Assembly (NCBI GenBank): GCA_002310015.1
Contig: DBYQ01000093.1
Span: 7,778 to 20,120 of the forward strand
Origin: Bacteroidales bacterium UBA1182
GTDB lineage: Bacteria; Bacteroidota; Bacteroidia; Bacteroidales; Bacteroidaceae
DNA length: 12,343 nt
Reading direction: 5' to 3'
Made by a program: the position numbers and the translations under genes. Position 1 is the first letter of the stretch. Every line of letters starts with the position of its first letter. Under the pieces are notes generated by a model that did no database searches, was not told where the DNA came from, and saw only the letters and a list, made by a program, of their open reading frames with translations. Below are positions 5,692 to 12,343 of the stretch, in pieces.

Positions 5692-6105
5692 ATGCTAAAG
5701 CGTAAGAACAAAATATCGCCGCAGTTCAGTATGTCGTCTATGACTGACATCATTTTCCTGCTGCTGATATTCTTTATGATAACATCCACTATGGTGAGCC
5801 CCAATGCCATCAAGGTGCTGCTGCCGCAGAGTTCGCAGCAGACATCGGCCAAACCGCTCACCCGTGTTATCATAGACCGTGACCTGAATTACTACACGGC
5901 GTTTGGAAATGAGGATGAGATGCCTATACTCTTTGAGGAACTCACTGATTTCCTGATAGACTGCTCTCAGAAGGAGCCCGATATGTATGTGGCTCTCTAT
6001 GCTGATGAGTCAGTACCCTATAAAGAGATTGTAAAAGTGCTCAATATCGCAAATGAGAATCAGTTCAAGGTGGTGCTTGCCACACGCAGGCCTGACCGCA
6101 AATAA
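5692..6105 (+). CDS. ExbD/TolR family biopolymer transport protein
   Basis: The 137-residue product has a short cytoplasmic N-terminus, one membrane segment (about 17-37) and a periplasmic domain, as in ExbD/TolR. The membrane segment carries the conserved proton-relay aspartate Asp19 in SMTDIIFLLLIFFMITST. It follows the TolQ/ExbB gene by one base and precedes the TonB/TolA-like gene by six. Many Bacteroidota Ton clusters carry two exbD copies; here there is only one, more like a Tol layout. The ending (VLATRRPDRK) is typical of a complete protein. Confidence 0.92.
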   Translation: MLKRKNKISPQFSMSSMTDIIFLLLIFFMITSTMVSPNAIKVLLPQSSQQTSAKPLTRVIIDRDLNYYTAFGNEDEMPILFEELTDFLIDCSQKEPDMYVALYADESVPYKEIVKVLNIANENQFKVVLATRRPDRK

Positions 6106-6111
6106 AGCCCG

Positions 6112-6906
6112 ATGAAAAGGAAAGATTTTGACATATTGTCATTTCTTTGGACACTGTTGCTGCATGTAGCGGTGGTGGGCTTGCTGCTGCTTCTCCATCT
6201 GAACAAGCCGGTGGTGCAGGCTGAGAGCGGCGTGCCGGTGATGCTTGGTGATATGGGTAATCTGGATACGGATTATGAGTTTACAGAGGTGAACTCCATG
6301 CCGGCTCCCGCACCTGCTTCTGTTCCGGTACCGGTGGCACCTATGGCAGAACCTACCATAACCCAGAATCTGGAGGAGACGGTAGCCATTGAGACCGGTG
6401 AGAAGGAGAAACCCGTCAAGCCCGTAGAGACCGTAAGGCAACCCACCCCTGAGGAGATCCGTGCCGAGCAGGAACGTAAGGCTGCAGAGGAGGCCCAGAA
6501 CCTGATGGCCAACGCATTCGGCCGCAGCAGCACAATGCAGGCCAGTGCTCCGGCAGAAACCAATACCGATGTACAAGGTACACTCGGTTCTACTGAGGGT
6601 AATGCCTCACAAGGCAAGCCCACTGGCGTAGGAAGCTACGGTACCTGGGACCTGGGTGGACGTGATATGGTTGGCGAACTGCCACGTCCTACATATAACA
6701 TTCAAGAGGAGGGACGTGTTGTTGTGACAATTATAGTTGATCCGGAGGGTAATGTGATCGATACCCGAATCAACAACCGTACCAACACTACCAATCTTCA
6801 GTTAAGGAATGCTGCTGAACAGGCTGCCCGCAAGACAAAGTTCAACGCAATAGGAGGTGAGAACAACCAGACAGGTACCATCACCTACTACTTCAAACTC
6901 AAGTAA
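6112..6906 (+). CDS. TonB/TolA-like energy transducer
   Basis: The 264-residue product has the TonB/TolA architecture. A short basic N-terminus is followed by a single membrane anchor at about 9-30 (LSFLWTLLLHVAVVGLLLLL). Next comes a Pro/Ala/Val-rich stretch at 64-82 (PAPAPASVPVPVAP), a charged segment at 95-128 (EKEKPVKPVET, EEIRAEQERKAAEEAQ), a Gly/Ser/Thr-rich linker, and a C-terminal domain at about 185-264 with PRPTYNIQEEGRVVVTIIVD and EQAARKTKFNA. It would span the periplasm and pass force from the upstream TolQ/TolR-type motor to an outer-membrane partner, either a TonB-dependent transporter or a Tol-Pal-like system. No pal or tolB gene follows in this window. The exact partner is unknown. 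Confidence 0.88.
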   Translation: MKRKDFDILSFLWTLLLHVAVVGLLLLLHLNKPVVQAESGVPVMLGDMGNLDTDYEFTEVNSMPAPAPASVPVPVAPMAEPTITQNLEETVAIETGEKEKPVKPVETVRQPTPEEIRAEQERKAAEEAQNLMANAFGRSSTMQASAPAETNTDVQGTLGSTEGNASQGKPTGVGSYGTWDLGGRDMVGELPRPTYNIQEEGRVVVTIIVDPEGNVIDTRINNRTNTTNLQLRNAAEQAARKTKFNAIGGENNQTGTITYYFKLK

Positions 6907-6908
6907 TC

Positions 6909-7457
6909 ATGGTATATATTTTTCTAGCCGAAGGCTTTGAAGCCATAGAGACAATAACCCCGTTGGATATGCTCATCCGCGCCGGAGTGGAGGTAAACAC
7001 CATCTCCATCTCTGATGAATTCCTGGTAAAGAGTTCACAGGGTATCCCTGTTGAGGCCGATGACCTGTTTGAGAACACTGATTTCAGTGATGCTGAGATG
7101 TTCATTCTGCCAGGCGGGCAGCCAGGTTCTACAAACCTGGGCAAGCATAAAGGCCTTGAGGCTCTGTTGCGTGAGGCTATGGAAAAGAACCTGCCTGTGG
7201 CAGCTATCTGCGCCGCTCCTACGGTCCTGGGCAAGCACGGTCTCTTAAAGGGCCGTAAGGCTACCTGCTATCCCGGATGTGAGGGTGAACTTAAAGGTGC
7301 TGAATATACAGGAGCATTCGTCCAGAAGGATGGTAACCTCATTACCGCTTGCGGTCCTGCTGCCGCGGTAGAATTTTCAAAGGCTATCATCAGCCTGCTC
7401 TGTGGAGACGAGGTTACTGCCTCGGTATGTGAAAAGATGCAGTTCGGCCGCGCCTGA
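6909..7457 (+). CDS. DJ-1/PfpI family protein (YajL-like)
   Basis: The 182-residue product is close to the usual size of bacterial DJ-1/YajL proteins. It shows the EGFEAIE motif with Glu14, the ILPGG turn (66-70) and the nucleophile elbow AAICAAPTVLG with Cys101. This matches the conserved Glu-Cys pair of DJ-1/YajL (Glu15/Cys106 in the E. coli protein). The family is linked to oxidative-stress protection and to handling of methylglyoxal adducts, though the reaction is debated; older annotations call it ThiJ. It starts two bases after the TonB-like gene and its stop overlaps the recG start by one base, so it sits in the same operon. Nothing points to a thiamine role. Confidence 0.9.
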   Translation: MVYIFLAEGFEAIETITPLDMLIRAGVEVNTISISDEFLVKSSQGIPVEADDLFENTDFSDAEMFILPGGQPGSTNLGKHKGLEALLREAMEKNLPVAAICAAPTVLGKHGLLKGRKATCYPGCEGELKGAEYTGAFVQKDGNLITACGPAAAVEFSKAIISLLCGDEVTASVCEKMQFGRA

Positions 7458-9553
7458 TGCTTGACCTTGATCAGCGTGACGTCAAGTATCTGCCTGGTGT
7501 AGGCCCGGCAAGAGCCGCCCTCCTTAAAGGTGAGCTCCAGATAAGCACGCTGCAGGATCTTCTTTACTTTTTTCCTTACAAATACATTGACCGCAGCCGC
7601 ATCTTCCAGATAAGGGAGGTGGACGGCACCATGCCCTATATACAACTCAAGGGTAAGATATTGAGTTTTGAGCAGATAGGTGAGGGACGGCGTCAGCGTC
7701 TGGTGGCCCATTTCAGTGACGGCACCGGCGTGGCTGACCTGGTGTGGTTCAGCGGAATCAAATATACCCTGGACCGTTACTGTCCGGGGGTGGAGTATGT
7801 GGTGTTCGGCAAGCCCACCATATTTGGGGGCAGGGTGAATGTGGCGCACCCGGAGATTGATGTTGAGGCCAATATCAATCTTGCCGAGATGGGCATGCAG
7901 CCCTACTACAACACCACGGAGCGCATGAAGAAGGCGGGTCTCAACTCCGCCGCCATACGCAAGCTGGTAAATAACCTGATGGCTCTTATTGTGGAGCCGC
8001 TGCCTGAGACTCTGCCAGACTGGATGCGTGACAAGGAGCACCTTATGGGCTTGACTGATGCCCTCAAGGTTGTACATAACCCACGTACCCCGCTGGAACT
8101 GAGGCTGGCACAGTTACGCCTCAAGTTTGAGGAGCTGTTTTATGTCCAGCTCAACCTGGCGCGTTACGCAAGTGACCGTCAGCGCAGGTTCAAGGGCTAT
8201 GTGTTTGCCAGAGTAGGTGAGAAATTCAATGCTTTCTACAATACCAAGCTGCCTTTCAGCCTAACCGGTGCCCAGAAGCGTGTGATACGTGAGATACGTA
8301 CCGATATGGGCAGCGGCCGCCAGATGAACCGCCTGCTTCAGGGTGATGTGGGCAGCGGCAAGACCATGGTGGCGCTGATGACCATGCTCATAGCCATAGA
8401 CAATGGTTATCAGGCCTGTATCATGGCTCCGACAGAGATCCTGTCAGAGCAGCATTATTCAAATATCGGCCGTTTCATCGATGGATTGGGGCTGAAAGTT
8501 GAACTTCTTACCGGCAGTATAAAGGGTAAACGCAGGGAGGCGATACTAAAAGGTCTCAAGGATGGCAGCGTAAATATCCTGGTGAGCACCCATGCGGTGT
8601 TGGAGGATCCCGTTGAGTTCAACCGTCTGGGATTTGTGGTTATTGATGAACAGCACCGTTTCGGTGTGGCGCAGAGAGCACGGTTATGGACCAAGAGTAA
8701 CATGCCTCCTCATGTGCTGGTCATGACAGCCACCCCCATCCCCCGTACGCTGGCCATGACCCTGTACGGTGATCTGGATGTTTCTGTTATTGATGAGCTG
8801 CCCCCGGGCCGCAAGCCCATACATACTGAACATTTCTATGACGGTAACCATACCGCGGTCTATGCATTCCTGGATCGTGAGCTTAAGAGTGGCCGTCAGG
8901 CTTATATAGTCTATCCGCTCATTGAGGAGAGTGAGAAGATTGACCTCAAGAACCTGGAAGAGGGTTATCTTACTGTATGTGAGAGGTTTGTCGGTTATAA
9001 GGTGAGCAAGGTGCATGGCCGGATGAAACCGGCTGAGAAGGATGCCGAGATGCAGCGTTTCAAGAATAACGAGACGCAGATCATGGTGGCCACCACGGTC
9101 ATTGAGGTGGGTGTGGATGTACCCAATGCCAGTGTCATGCTGATTGAGAACGCAAACCGTTTCGGACTGTCACAGCTGCATCAGCTGCGTGGGCGCGTGG
9201 GCCGTGGCGCTGACCAGTCATACTGTATGCTCATCACTCCGTATCAGCTATCGGAAGATACCCGTAAGCGTATAGAGATAATGACCGCCACATGTGACGG
9301 CTTTGAGATAGCTGAGGCTGACCTTAAGCTGCGCGGTCCCGGTGACCTGGAGGGAACGCAGCAGAGCGGAATGGCTTTTGACCTCAAGATTGCCAACCTG
9401 GCACGTGACGGAGCGCTAATAGAGCATGTGCGTGAAATAGCCAAAAAAATTGTGGCCGATGACCCTGAACTGTCACGTCCGGAGAACGTGCTTATGGGCA
9501 GGATGCTGCGCCGTCTTAAGAAAAGTCAGTTTGACTGGTCGTCAATCTCGTGA
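7457..9553 (+). CDS. recG: ATP-dependent DNA helicase RecG
   Basis: The product has 698 residues, the normal RecG length. The N-terminal wedge/OB domain contains YLPGVGPARAALLK (11-24) and the oligonucleotide-binding stretch around 60-135. The helicase core follows: the Q-motif-like LTGAQKRVI, Walker A GDVGSGKT (296-303), APTEIL, the DEQH box (397-400) in VVIDEQHRFGVAQR, TATPIPRTLA, the TTVIEVGVDVPNA motif and HQLRGRVGRG. The C-terminus has LKLRGPGDLEGTQQSG, typical of RecG. It remodels stalled replication forks, Holliday junctions, R-loops and other branched DNA. The start codon overlaps the previous stop (TGATG), suggesting translational coupling. It ends 35 bases before the M23 peptidase gene. 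Confidence 0.96.
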   Translation: MLDLDQRDVKYLPGVGPARAALLKGELQISTLQDLLYFFPYKYIDRSRIFQIREVDGTMPYIQLKGKILSFEQIGEGRRQRLVAHFSDGTGVADLVWFSGIKYTLDRYCPGVEYVVFGKPTIFGGRVNVAHPEIDVEANINLAEMGMQPYYNTTERMKKAGLNSAAIRKLVNNLMALIVEPLPETLPDWMRDKEHLMGLTDALKVVHNPRTPLELRLAQLRLKFEELFYVQLNLARYASDRQRRFKGYVFARVGEKFNAFYNTKLPFSLTGAQKRVIREIRTDMGSGRQMNRLLQGDVGSGKTMVALMTMLIAIDNGYQACIMAPTEILSEQHYSNIGRFIDGLGLKVELLTGSIKGKRREAILKGLKDGSVNILVSTHAVLEDPVEFNRLGFVVIDEQHRFGVAQRARLWTKSNMPPHVLVMTATPIPRTLAMTLYGDLDVSVIDELPPGRKPIHTEHFYDGNHTAVYAFLDRELKSGRQAYIVYPLIEESEKIDLKNLEEGYLTVCERFVGYKVSKVHGRMKPAEKDAEMQRFKNNETQIMVATTVIEVGVDVPNASVMLIENANRFGLSQLHQLRGRVGRGADQSYCMLITPYQLSEDTRKRIEIMTATCDGFEIAEADLKLRGPGDLEGTQQSGMAFDLKIANLARDGALIEHVREIAKKIVADDPELSRPENVLMGRMLRRLKKSQFDWSSIS

Positions 9554-9561
9554 TATTTGAT

Positions 9562-9569
9562 TAACTTCG
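9562..9569 (+). promoter_or_regulatory. Candidate -7 box upstream of the M23 peptidase gene (TAACTTCG)
   Basis: TAACTTCG differs from TAnnTTTG by one base and is followed by CACC, a common continuation of Bacteroidota promoters as I recall. It lies 19 bases before the ATG at 9589. A TTTG at 9530-9533, inside recG, is too far away (28-base gap) to be a standard -33 box. It may start a separate transcript for the peptidase, DUF1599, DoxX and tpiA genes. Confidence 0.35.
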
Positions 9570-9588
9570 CACCTTGTAAAATAAAAAG

Positions 9589-10422
9589 ATGTACTCAAGA
9601 GCGGTGCAAAGGATTCTGATGTTTGCTGTGGCACTCCTTTCATGGGGGGCTGTCGTGGCACAGGATGTTATACCTGTGCGTGTAACATCTTTGCAGCCCA
9701 TGGATCCGGTGGTTGTTCCTGCACATCTGAACCCTGGCTTGGCGGTAGATCTGGACAATCCGGCATCATATCTCTACCCGGAATGGAGCAATGAGTACGT
9801 ACACAAGTTTGACAATGCGGTGTTTCCTGACACATTGGTCATATCCATGAAAGGATACTGCATGCCTACAGACAGCACACGCATCACAGACAAGTACGGT
9901 TACCGCCCGCGACGTGGCAGGGCTCACCTGGGTATTGATGTCAAGGTAAAGATAGGTGATACCATCCGTGCTGCATTTGACGGCAAGGTGCGTATATCAC
10001 GTTATGAGCGCCGGGGGTACGGACACTATCTTGTGATACGTCACCCTAACGGATTGGAGACTGTATATGGACATCTGTCCAAGAAACTGGTGAATGAGAA
10101 TGATATCGTACATGCCGGTGATCCCATTGCATTGGGCGGAAACACAGGACGTTCCACAGGATCACACCTGCATTTTGAGACCAGGATATTGGGTAACGCC
10201 ATAAACCCTGCCTTGATGTTTGATTTCCCCAACCAGAAGGCAGCTACAGATTATTATGTTTATCAGAAGAATACCCGTGAGGTCTATTACAAGGTCAAGA
10301 GCGGGGATACTCTGAGCGGAATTGCAATTAAGAATGAGACCTCAGTGGCCAATATATGCAAGCTCAACGGCATTTCAAGGAATGCTGTGTTAAGGATTGG
10401 ACAGACATTGAGGGTGAACTGA
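9589..10422 (+). CDS. Secreted M23 peptidase with LysM domain (peptidoglycan hydrolase)
   Basis: The 277-residue product begins with a signal peptide (basic MYSRAVQR, hydrophobic 9-23, likely cleavage after the VVA/VVAQ region near residue 24). The M23/LytM domain spans about 100-210. Zinc ligands are visible as His113 and Asp117 (HLGID) and His195 in HLHFE (193-197), with His162 (YGHLS) and His193 as catalytic partners, so the domain looks active. A C-terminal LysM domain (about 234-277: YKVKSGDTLSGIAI, ICKLNGI, IGQTLRVN) would bind peptidoglycan glycan strands. The protein is therefore a probable periplasmic cell-wall endopeptidase; a role in cell division (as for EnvC/NlpD) is possible, but those are usually degenerate at the zinc site and this one is not. 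Confidence 0.92.
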   Translation: MYSRAVQRILMFAVALLSWGAVVAQDVIPVRVTSLQPMDPVVVPAHLNPGLAVDLDNPASYLYPEWSNEYVHKFDNAVFPDTLVISMKGYCMPTDSTRITDKYGYRPRRGRAHLGIDVKVKIGDTIRAAFDGKVRISRYERRGYGHYLVIRHPNGLETVYGHLSKKLVNENDIVHAGDPIALGGNTGRSTGSHLHFETRILGNAINPALMFDFPNQKAATDYYVYQKNTREVYYKVKSGDTLSGIAIKNETSVANICKLNGISRNAVLRIGQTLRVN

Positions 10423-10429
10423 TAAGATT

Positions 10430-10999
10430 ATGTGTGAAGGTAATAAGAAGCCTGATACCAACAGGCAGTTTGAGGAGGTGATAAAGACGTGTCGTGCCCT
10501 GTATGTAAAGAAACTGCAGGATTACGGCGCTTCATGGCGTATCATGCGCCCTGAGTCACTTACCGACCAGATTTTCATCAAGGCCAAGCGCATTCGCAGC
10601 ATAGAGACCAAGGGGGTATCACTCATTGATGAGGGCATACGTTCAGAGCTGATAGGTATTGTCAATTATGGAATCATTGCTCTGATACAGCTTGAATACG
10701 GCTTCTCTGATACTGTTGACAAGGATGCGGACTGGGCGCTCAAGGAGTATGACAAGTATGCCAATGCCGCCTTGGAGCTGATGAAAAAGAAGAATCATGA
10801 CTATGATGAGGCCTGGCGCGGAATGCGTACCACTTCTTACACAGACCTTATCCTGACCAAGATCAACCGCACCAAGGAGATTGAGAGTCATGAGGGCAGG
10901 ACGGTGGTATCAGAAGGTATTGACGCCAACTATATGGATATGATCAATTATGCCGTATTTGGCTTGATCAAGATAATGGAACAATCAAATCAGGATTGA
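10430..10999 (+). CDS. DUF1599 protein with two tandem domains
   Basis: The 189-residue product consists of two similar halves. Residues about 24-88 (YVKKLQDYGASWRIMR, TDQIFIKAKRIRSIE, DEGIRSELIGIVNYGIIALIQL) align with about 117-183 (LMKKKNHDYDEAWRGMR, TDLILTKINRTKEIE, SEGIDANYMDMINYAVFGLIKI). I recognise this as DUF1599, a helical domain also called nucleotide-modification associated as I recall it, but its reaction is not established. The conserved DY..W, TD..K..R and acidic/Asn residues would fit a MazG-like nucleotide-binding all-alpha fold; that is inference. It has no signal peptide or membrane segment. It sits 7 bases after the M23 peptidase gene and 5 before the DoxX-like gene. Confidence 0.85.
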   Translation: MCEGNKKPDTNRQFEEVIKTCRALYVKKLQDYGASWRIMRPESLTDQIFIKAKRIRSIETKGVSLIDEGIRSELIGIVNYGIIALIQLEYGFSDTVDKDADWALKEYDKYANAALELMKKKNHDYDEAWRGMRTTSYTDLILTKINRTKEIESHEGRTVVSEGIDANYMDMINYAVFGLIKIMEQSNQD

Positions 11000-11004
11000 C
11001 AGGC

Positions 11005-12141
11005 ATGGGTAATGAGGTCAAGAAAAAGGATTTGCCGATAAAGATACTGGTAAACTTCTGCCGTGTGCTTCTGGGAGTGACATTCCTGTTCTCAGGAGTG
11101 GTTAAGGCTATTGACCCCGTGGGTACTCAGATAAAGCTTTCTGATTATCTGATGGCTTTCGGTATGGGGGGCACGGTGCTTGAGTCCACTCTGCTTATTC
11201 TGGCCTGCCTGCTGGCTGGATTCGAGATACTTATAGGCTCATATCTGACAGTCGGTGCTTTCTACCGTGGATCATCACTGATTGCACTGGTCATGATGGT
11301 CATCCTGACACCGTTTACGCTTTATCTGGCAATGGAGAATCCTGTTGAGGATTGCGGCTGTTTTGGTGATGCGCTGGTGCTTACCAATTGGCAGACATTC
11401 GGAAAGAACGTATTTCTTCTGCTGCTGGCACTGATTGTATTTATCAAGAAGAAAAAGATTGTCCCGTTTGTGAATGAACGTAGGCATTGGGTTGTGACAC
11501 TTGTGGTTACACTGATTGCCGTCAGGTTTATGGTGGGTAACATAAAGGGCTTGCCGGTGTTGGATTTCAGGCCTTACAGGGTAGGCGTTGACTTACGCAG
11601 TGAGGTACTGGGAAGTGTAAAGAACCCGGGTATGACGGATTTCTCCCTGATGGATGACGATATGAATGATGTAACAGAGGAGATACTGATGGATACCGGT
11701 TACACGTTCATGCTGGTATCACCGCATCTGGAGGATGCAAGTGACAGCGGTCTGGATCTTATAGATGATGTTTTTGACTATTGCGCCAATTGGGGATATA
11801 AGATAATAGGAGTCACATCTTCAGGAACTGAAGCCATCAGGCAATGGACAGAGAATGCAGGTGCTGAGATTCATTTCCTGTTCTGTGATGAGATTCCGCT
11901 GCAGACTATGGTACGTTCCAATCCGGGTCTGGTGCTGATAAAAGATGGCGTGATAGTGAACAAGTGGAGTTATTTTACCATACCTCCTGACAAGGAACTT
12001 TCTGCGCCGCTTGACGAGATCAGTGTAGGCCGGATTCCGGAACCTGACCCTATGCGGACTCCGTGGGCTGTTGCATTGCTGTTTGTGCTGCCCCTGCTCA
12101 TGATTGTTCTGATAGACAAGTTTAAAGGATTGATTCAATAA
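11005..12141 (+). CDS. DoxX/MauE-like membrane protein with thioredoxin-like domain
   Basis: The 378-residue product (start ATG at 11005, chosen over a TTG at 10996 that overlaps the previous stop) has a four-helix DoxX/MauE-like membrane domain. Its segments lie at about 13-33, 57-80, 88-110 and 132-148, with the family motif ENPVEDCGCFGDAL containing the Cys117/Cys119 pair before the fourth helix. A fifth segment lies at about 162-178. A soluble domain of about 185-345 follows. It contains YTFMLVSPHL, YKIIGVTSS and NPGLVLIKDGVIVNKW, which resemble the strands and cis-proline loop of thioredoxin/TlpA folds, but it lacks a CxxC motif. A last hydrophobic segment is at 354-370. A redox or electron-shuttling role in the inner membrane is likely but unproven. 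It lies just upstream of tpiA. Confidence 0.78.
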   Translation: MGNEVKKKDLPIKILVNFCRVLLGVTFLFSGVVKAIDPVGTQIKLSDYLMAFGMGGTVLESTLLILACLLAGFEILIGSYLTVGAFYRGSSLIALVMMVILTPFTLYLAMENPVEDCGCFGDALVLTNWQTFGKNVFLLLLALIVFIKKKKIVPFVNERRHWVVTLVVTLIAVRFMVGNIKGLPVLDFRPYRVGVDLRSEVLGSVKNPGMTDFSLMDDDMNDVTEEILMDTGYTFMLVSPHLEDASDSGLDLIDDVFDYCANWGYKIIGVTSSGTEAIRQWTENAGAEIHFLFCDEIPLQTMVRSNPGLVLIKDGVIVNKWSYFTIPPDKELSAPLDEISVGRIPEPDPMRTPWAVALLFVLPLLMIVLIDKFKGLIQ

Positions 12142-12164
12142 CACTTTTAATAATACTATTTGAA

Positions 12165-12343
12165 ATGAGAAAGAAAATTGTTGCCGGAAACTGGAAGATG
12201 AACAAGACTCTCCAGGAAGGTATTGCTCTCGCAGAAGAGCTGAATCAGGTGTTGGCTGCTGACAAGCCAAATTGTGATGTAGTAATCGGTACTCCGTTTA
12301 TTCATCTTGCCAAGATTTCTGATATCATTGATCACAAGGTTAT
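12165..12343 (+). CDS. tpiA: Triose-phosphate isomerase, N-terminal part (truncated by window edge)
   Basis: The frame is open from the ATG at 12165 to the window end and encodes 59 residues beginning MRKKIVAGNWKMNKTL. AGNWKMN is the N-terminal signature of triose-phosphate isomerase and carries the active-site Asn9 and Lys11; VVIGTPFIHL is the next conserved strand. The enzyme interconverts dihydroxyacetone phosphate and glyceraldehyde 3-phosphate in glycolysis. The catalytic His and Glu lie beyond the window. It begins 23 AT-rich bases after the DoxX-like gene; I see no exact TAnnTTTG box there, so readthrough from upstream is possible. Confidence 0.95.
   Translation, partial: MRKKIVAGNWKMNKTLQEGIALAEELNQVLAADKPNCDVVIGTPFIHLAKISDIIDHKV

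Noticed and set aside
7268..8077. 269-residue open frame on the - strand across the DJ-1/recG junction
   Set aside because: It is antisense to two clearly conserved genes and shows no family motif.

Overview
The window looks like chromosomal, housekeeping DNA from a Bacteroidota bacterium, most likely order Bacteroidales (Prevotella/Bacteroides-like). The evidence is the protein character (Bacteroidota-type argininosuccinate synthase, tandem DUF1599 protein, DoxX/MauE-like protein beside tpiA, PspC-domain miniprotein), promoters matching the Bacteroidota -7 box TAnnTTTG, mostly weak Shine-Dalgarno signals, and an AT-rich heptamer repeat. No phage, transposase, CRISPR or tRNA gene is visible.

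Layout. (1) Bases 1-2792, + strand: arginine biosynthesis, with the 3' end of argG, a 63-residue PspC-domain membrane protein, argC (4-base overlap with the PspC gene) and argD after a heptamer-repeat spacer. (2) Bases 2793-3278: a 486-base non-coding gap between the convergent argD and nadK genes. It is the most unusual part of the window. It holds two adjacent large inverted-repeat modules, 2806-2961 (28-base arms, 26 paired, enclosing a terminator-like hairpin) and 2983-3259 (a perfect 29-bp stem, a perfect 22-bp inner stem, and a structured 148-base core). (3) nadK (- strand) diverges from a + strand run: pdxJ, tolQ/exbB, tolR/exbD, a tonB/tolA-like gene, a DJ-1/YajL-family gene and recG. 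The genes overlap or are a few bases apart, so they look like one operon. The nadK-pdxJ gap holds a 50-base dyad with two identical -7 boxes facing each other. (4) Bases 9589-12343, + strand: a secreted M23/LysM endopeptidase, a two-repeat DUF1599 protein, a DoxX-like membrane protein fused to a thioredoxin-like domain, and the start of tpiA.

How the genes work together. argG, argC and argD belong to arginine synthesis; in Bacteroides the acylated intermediates are succinylated rather than acetylated. NadK (NADP+) and PdxJ (vitamin B6) both make cofactors and share a control region; ArgC uses NADPH and ArgD uses PLP. TolQ/TolR/TonB-like form a proton-driven energizing complex between the two membranes, and the M23/LysM protein works on peptidoglycan in the same envelope. 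RecG handles stalled forks and branched DNA. Most genes are ordinary. The structured intergenic region is the best candidate for something undescribed.
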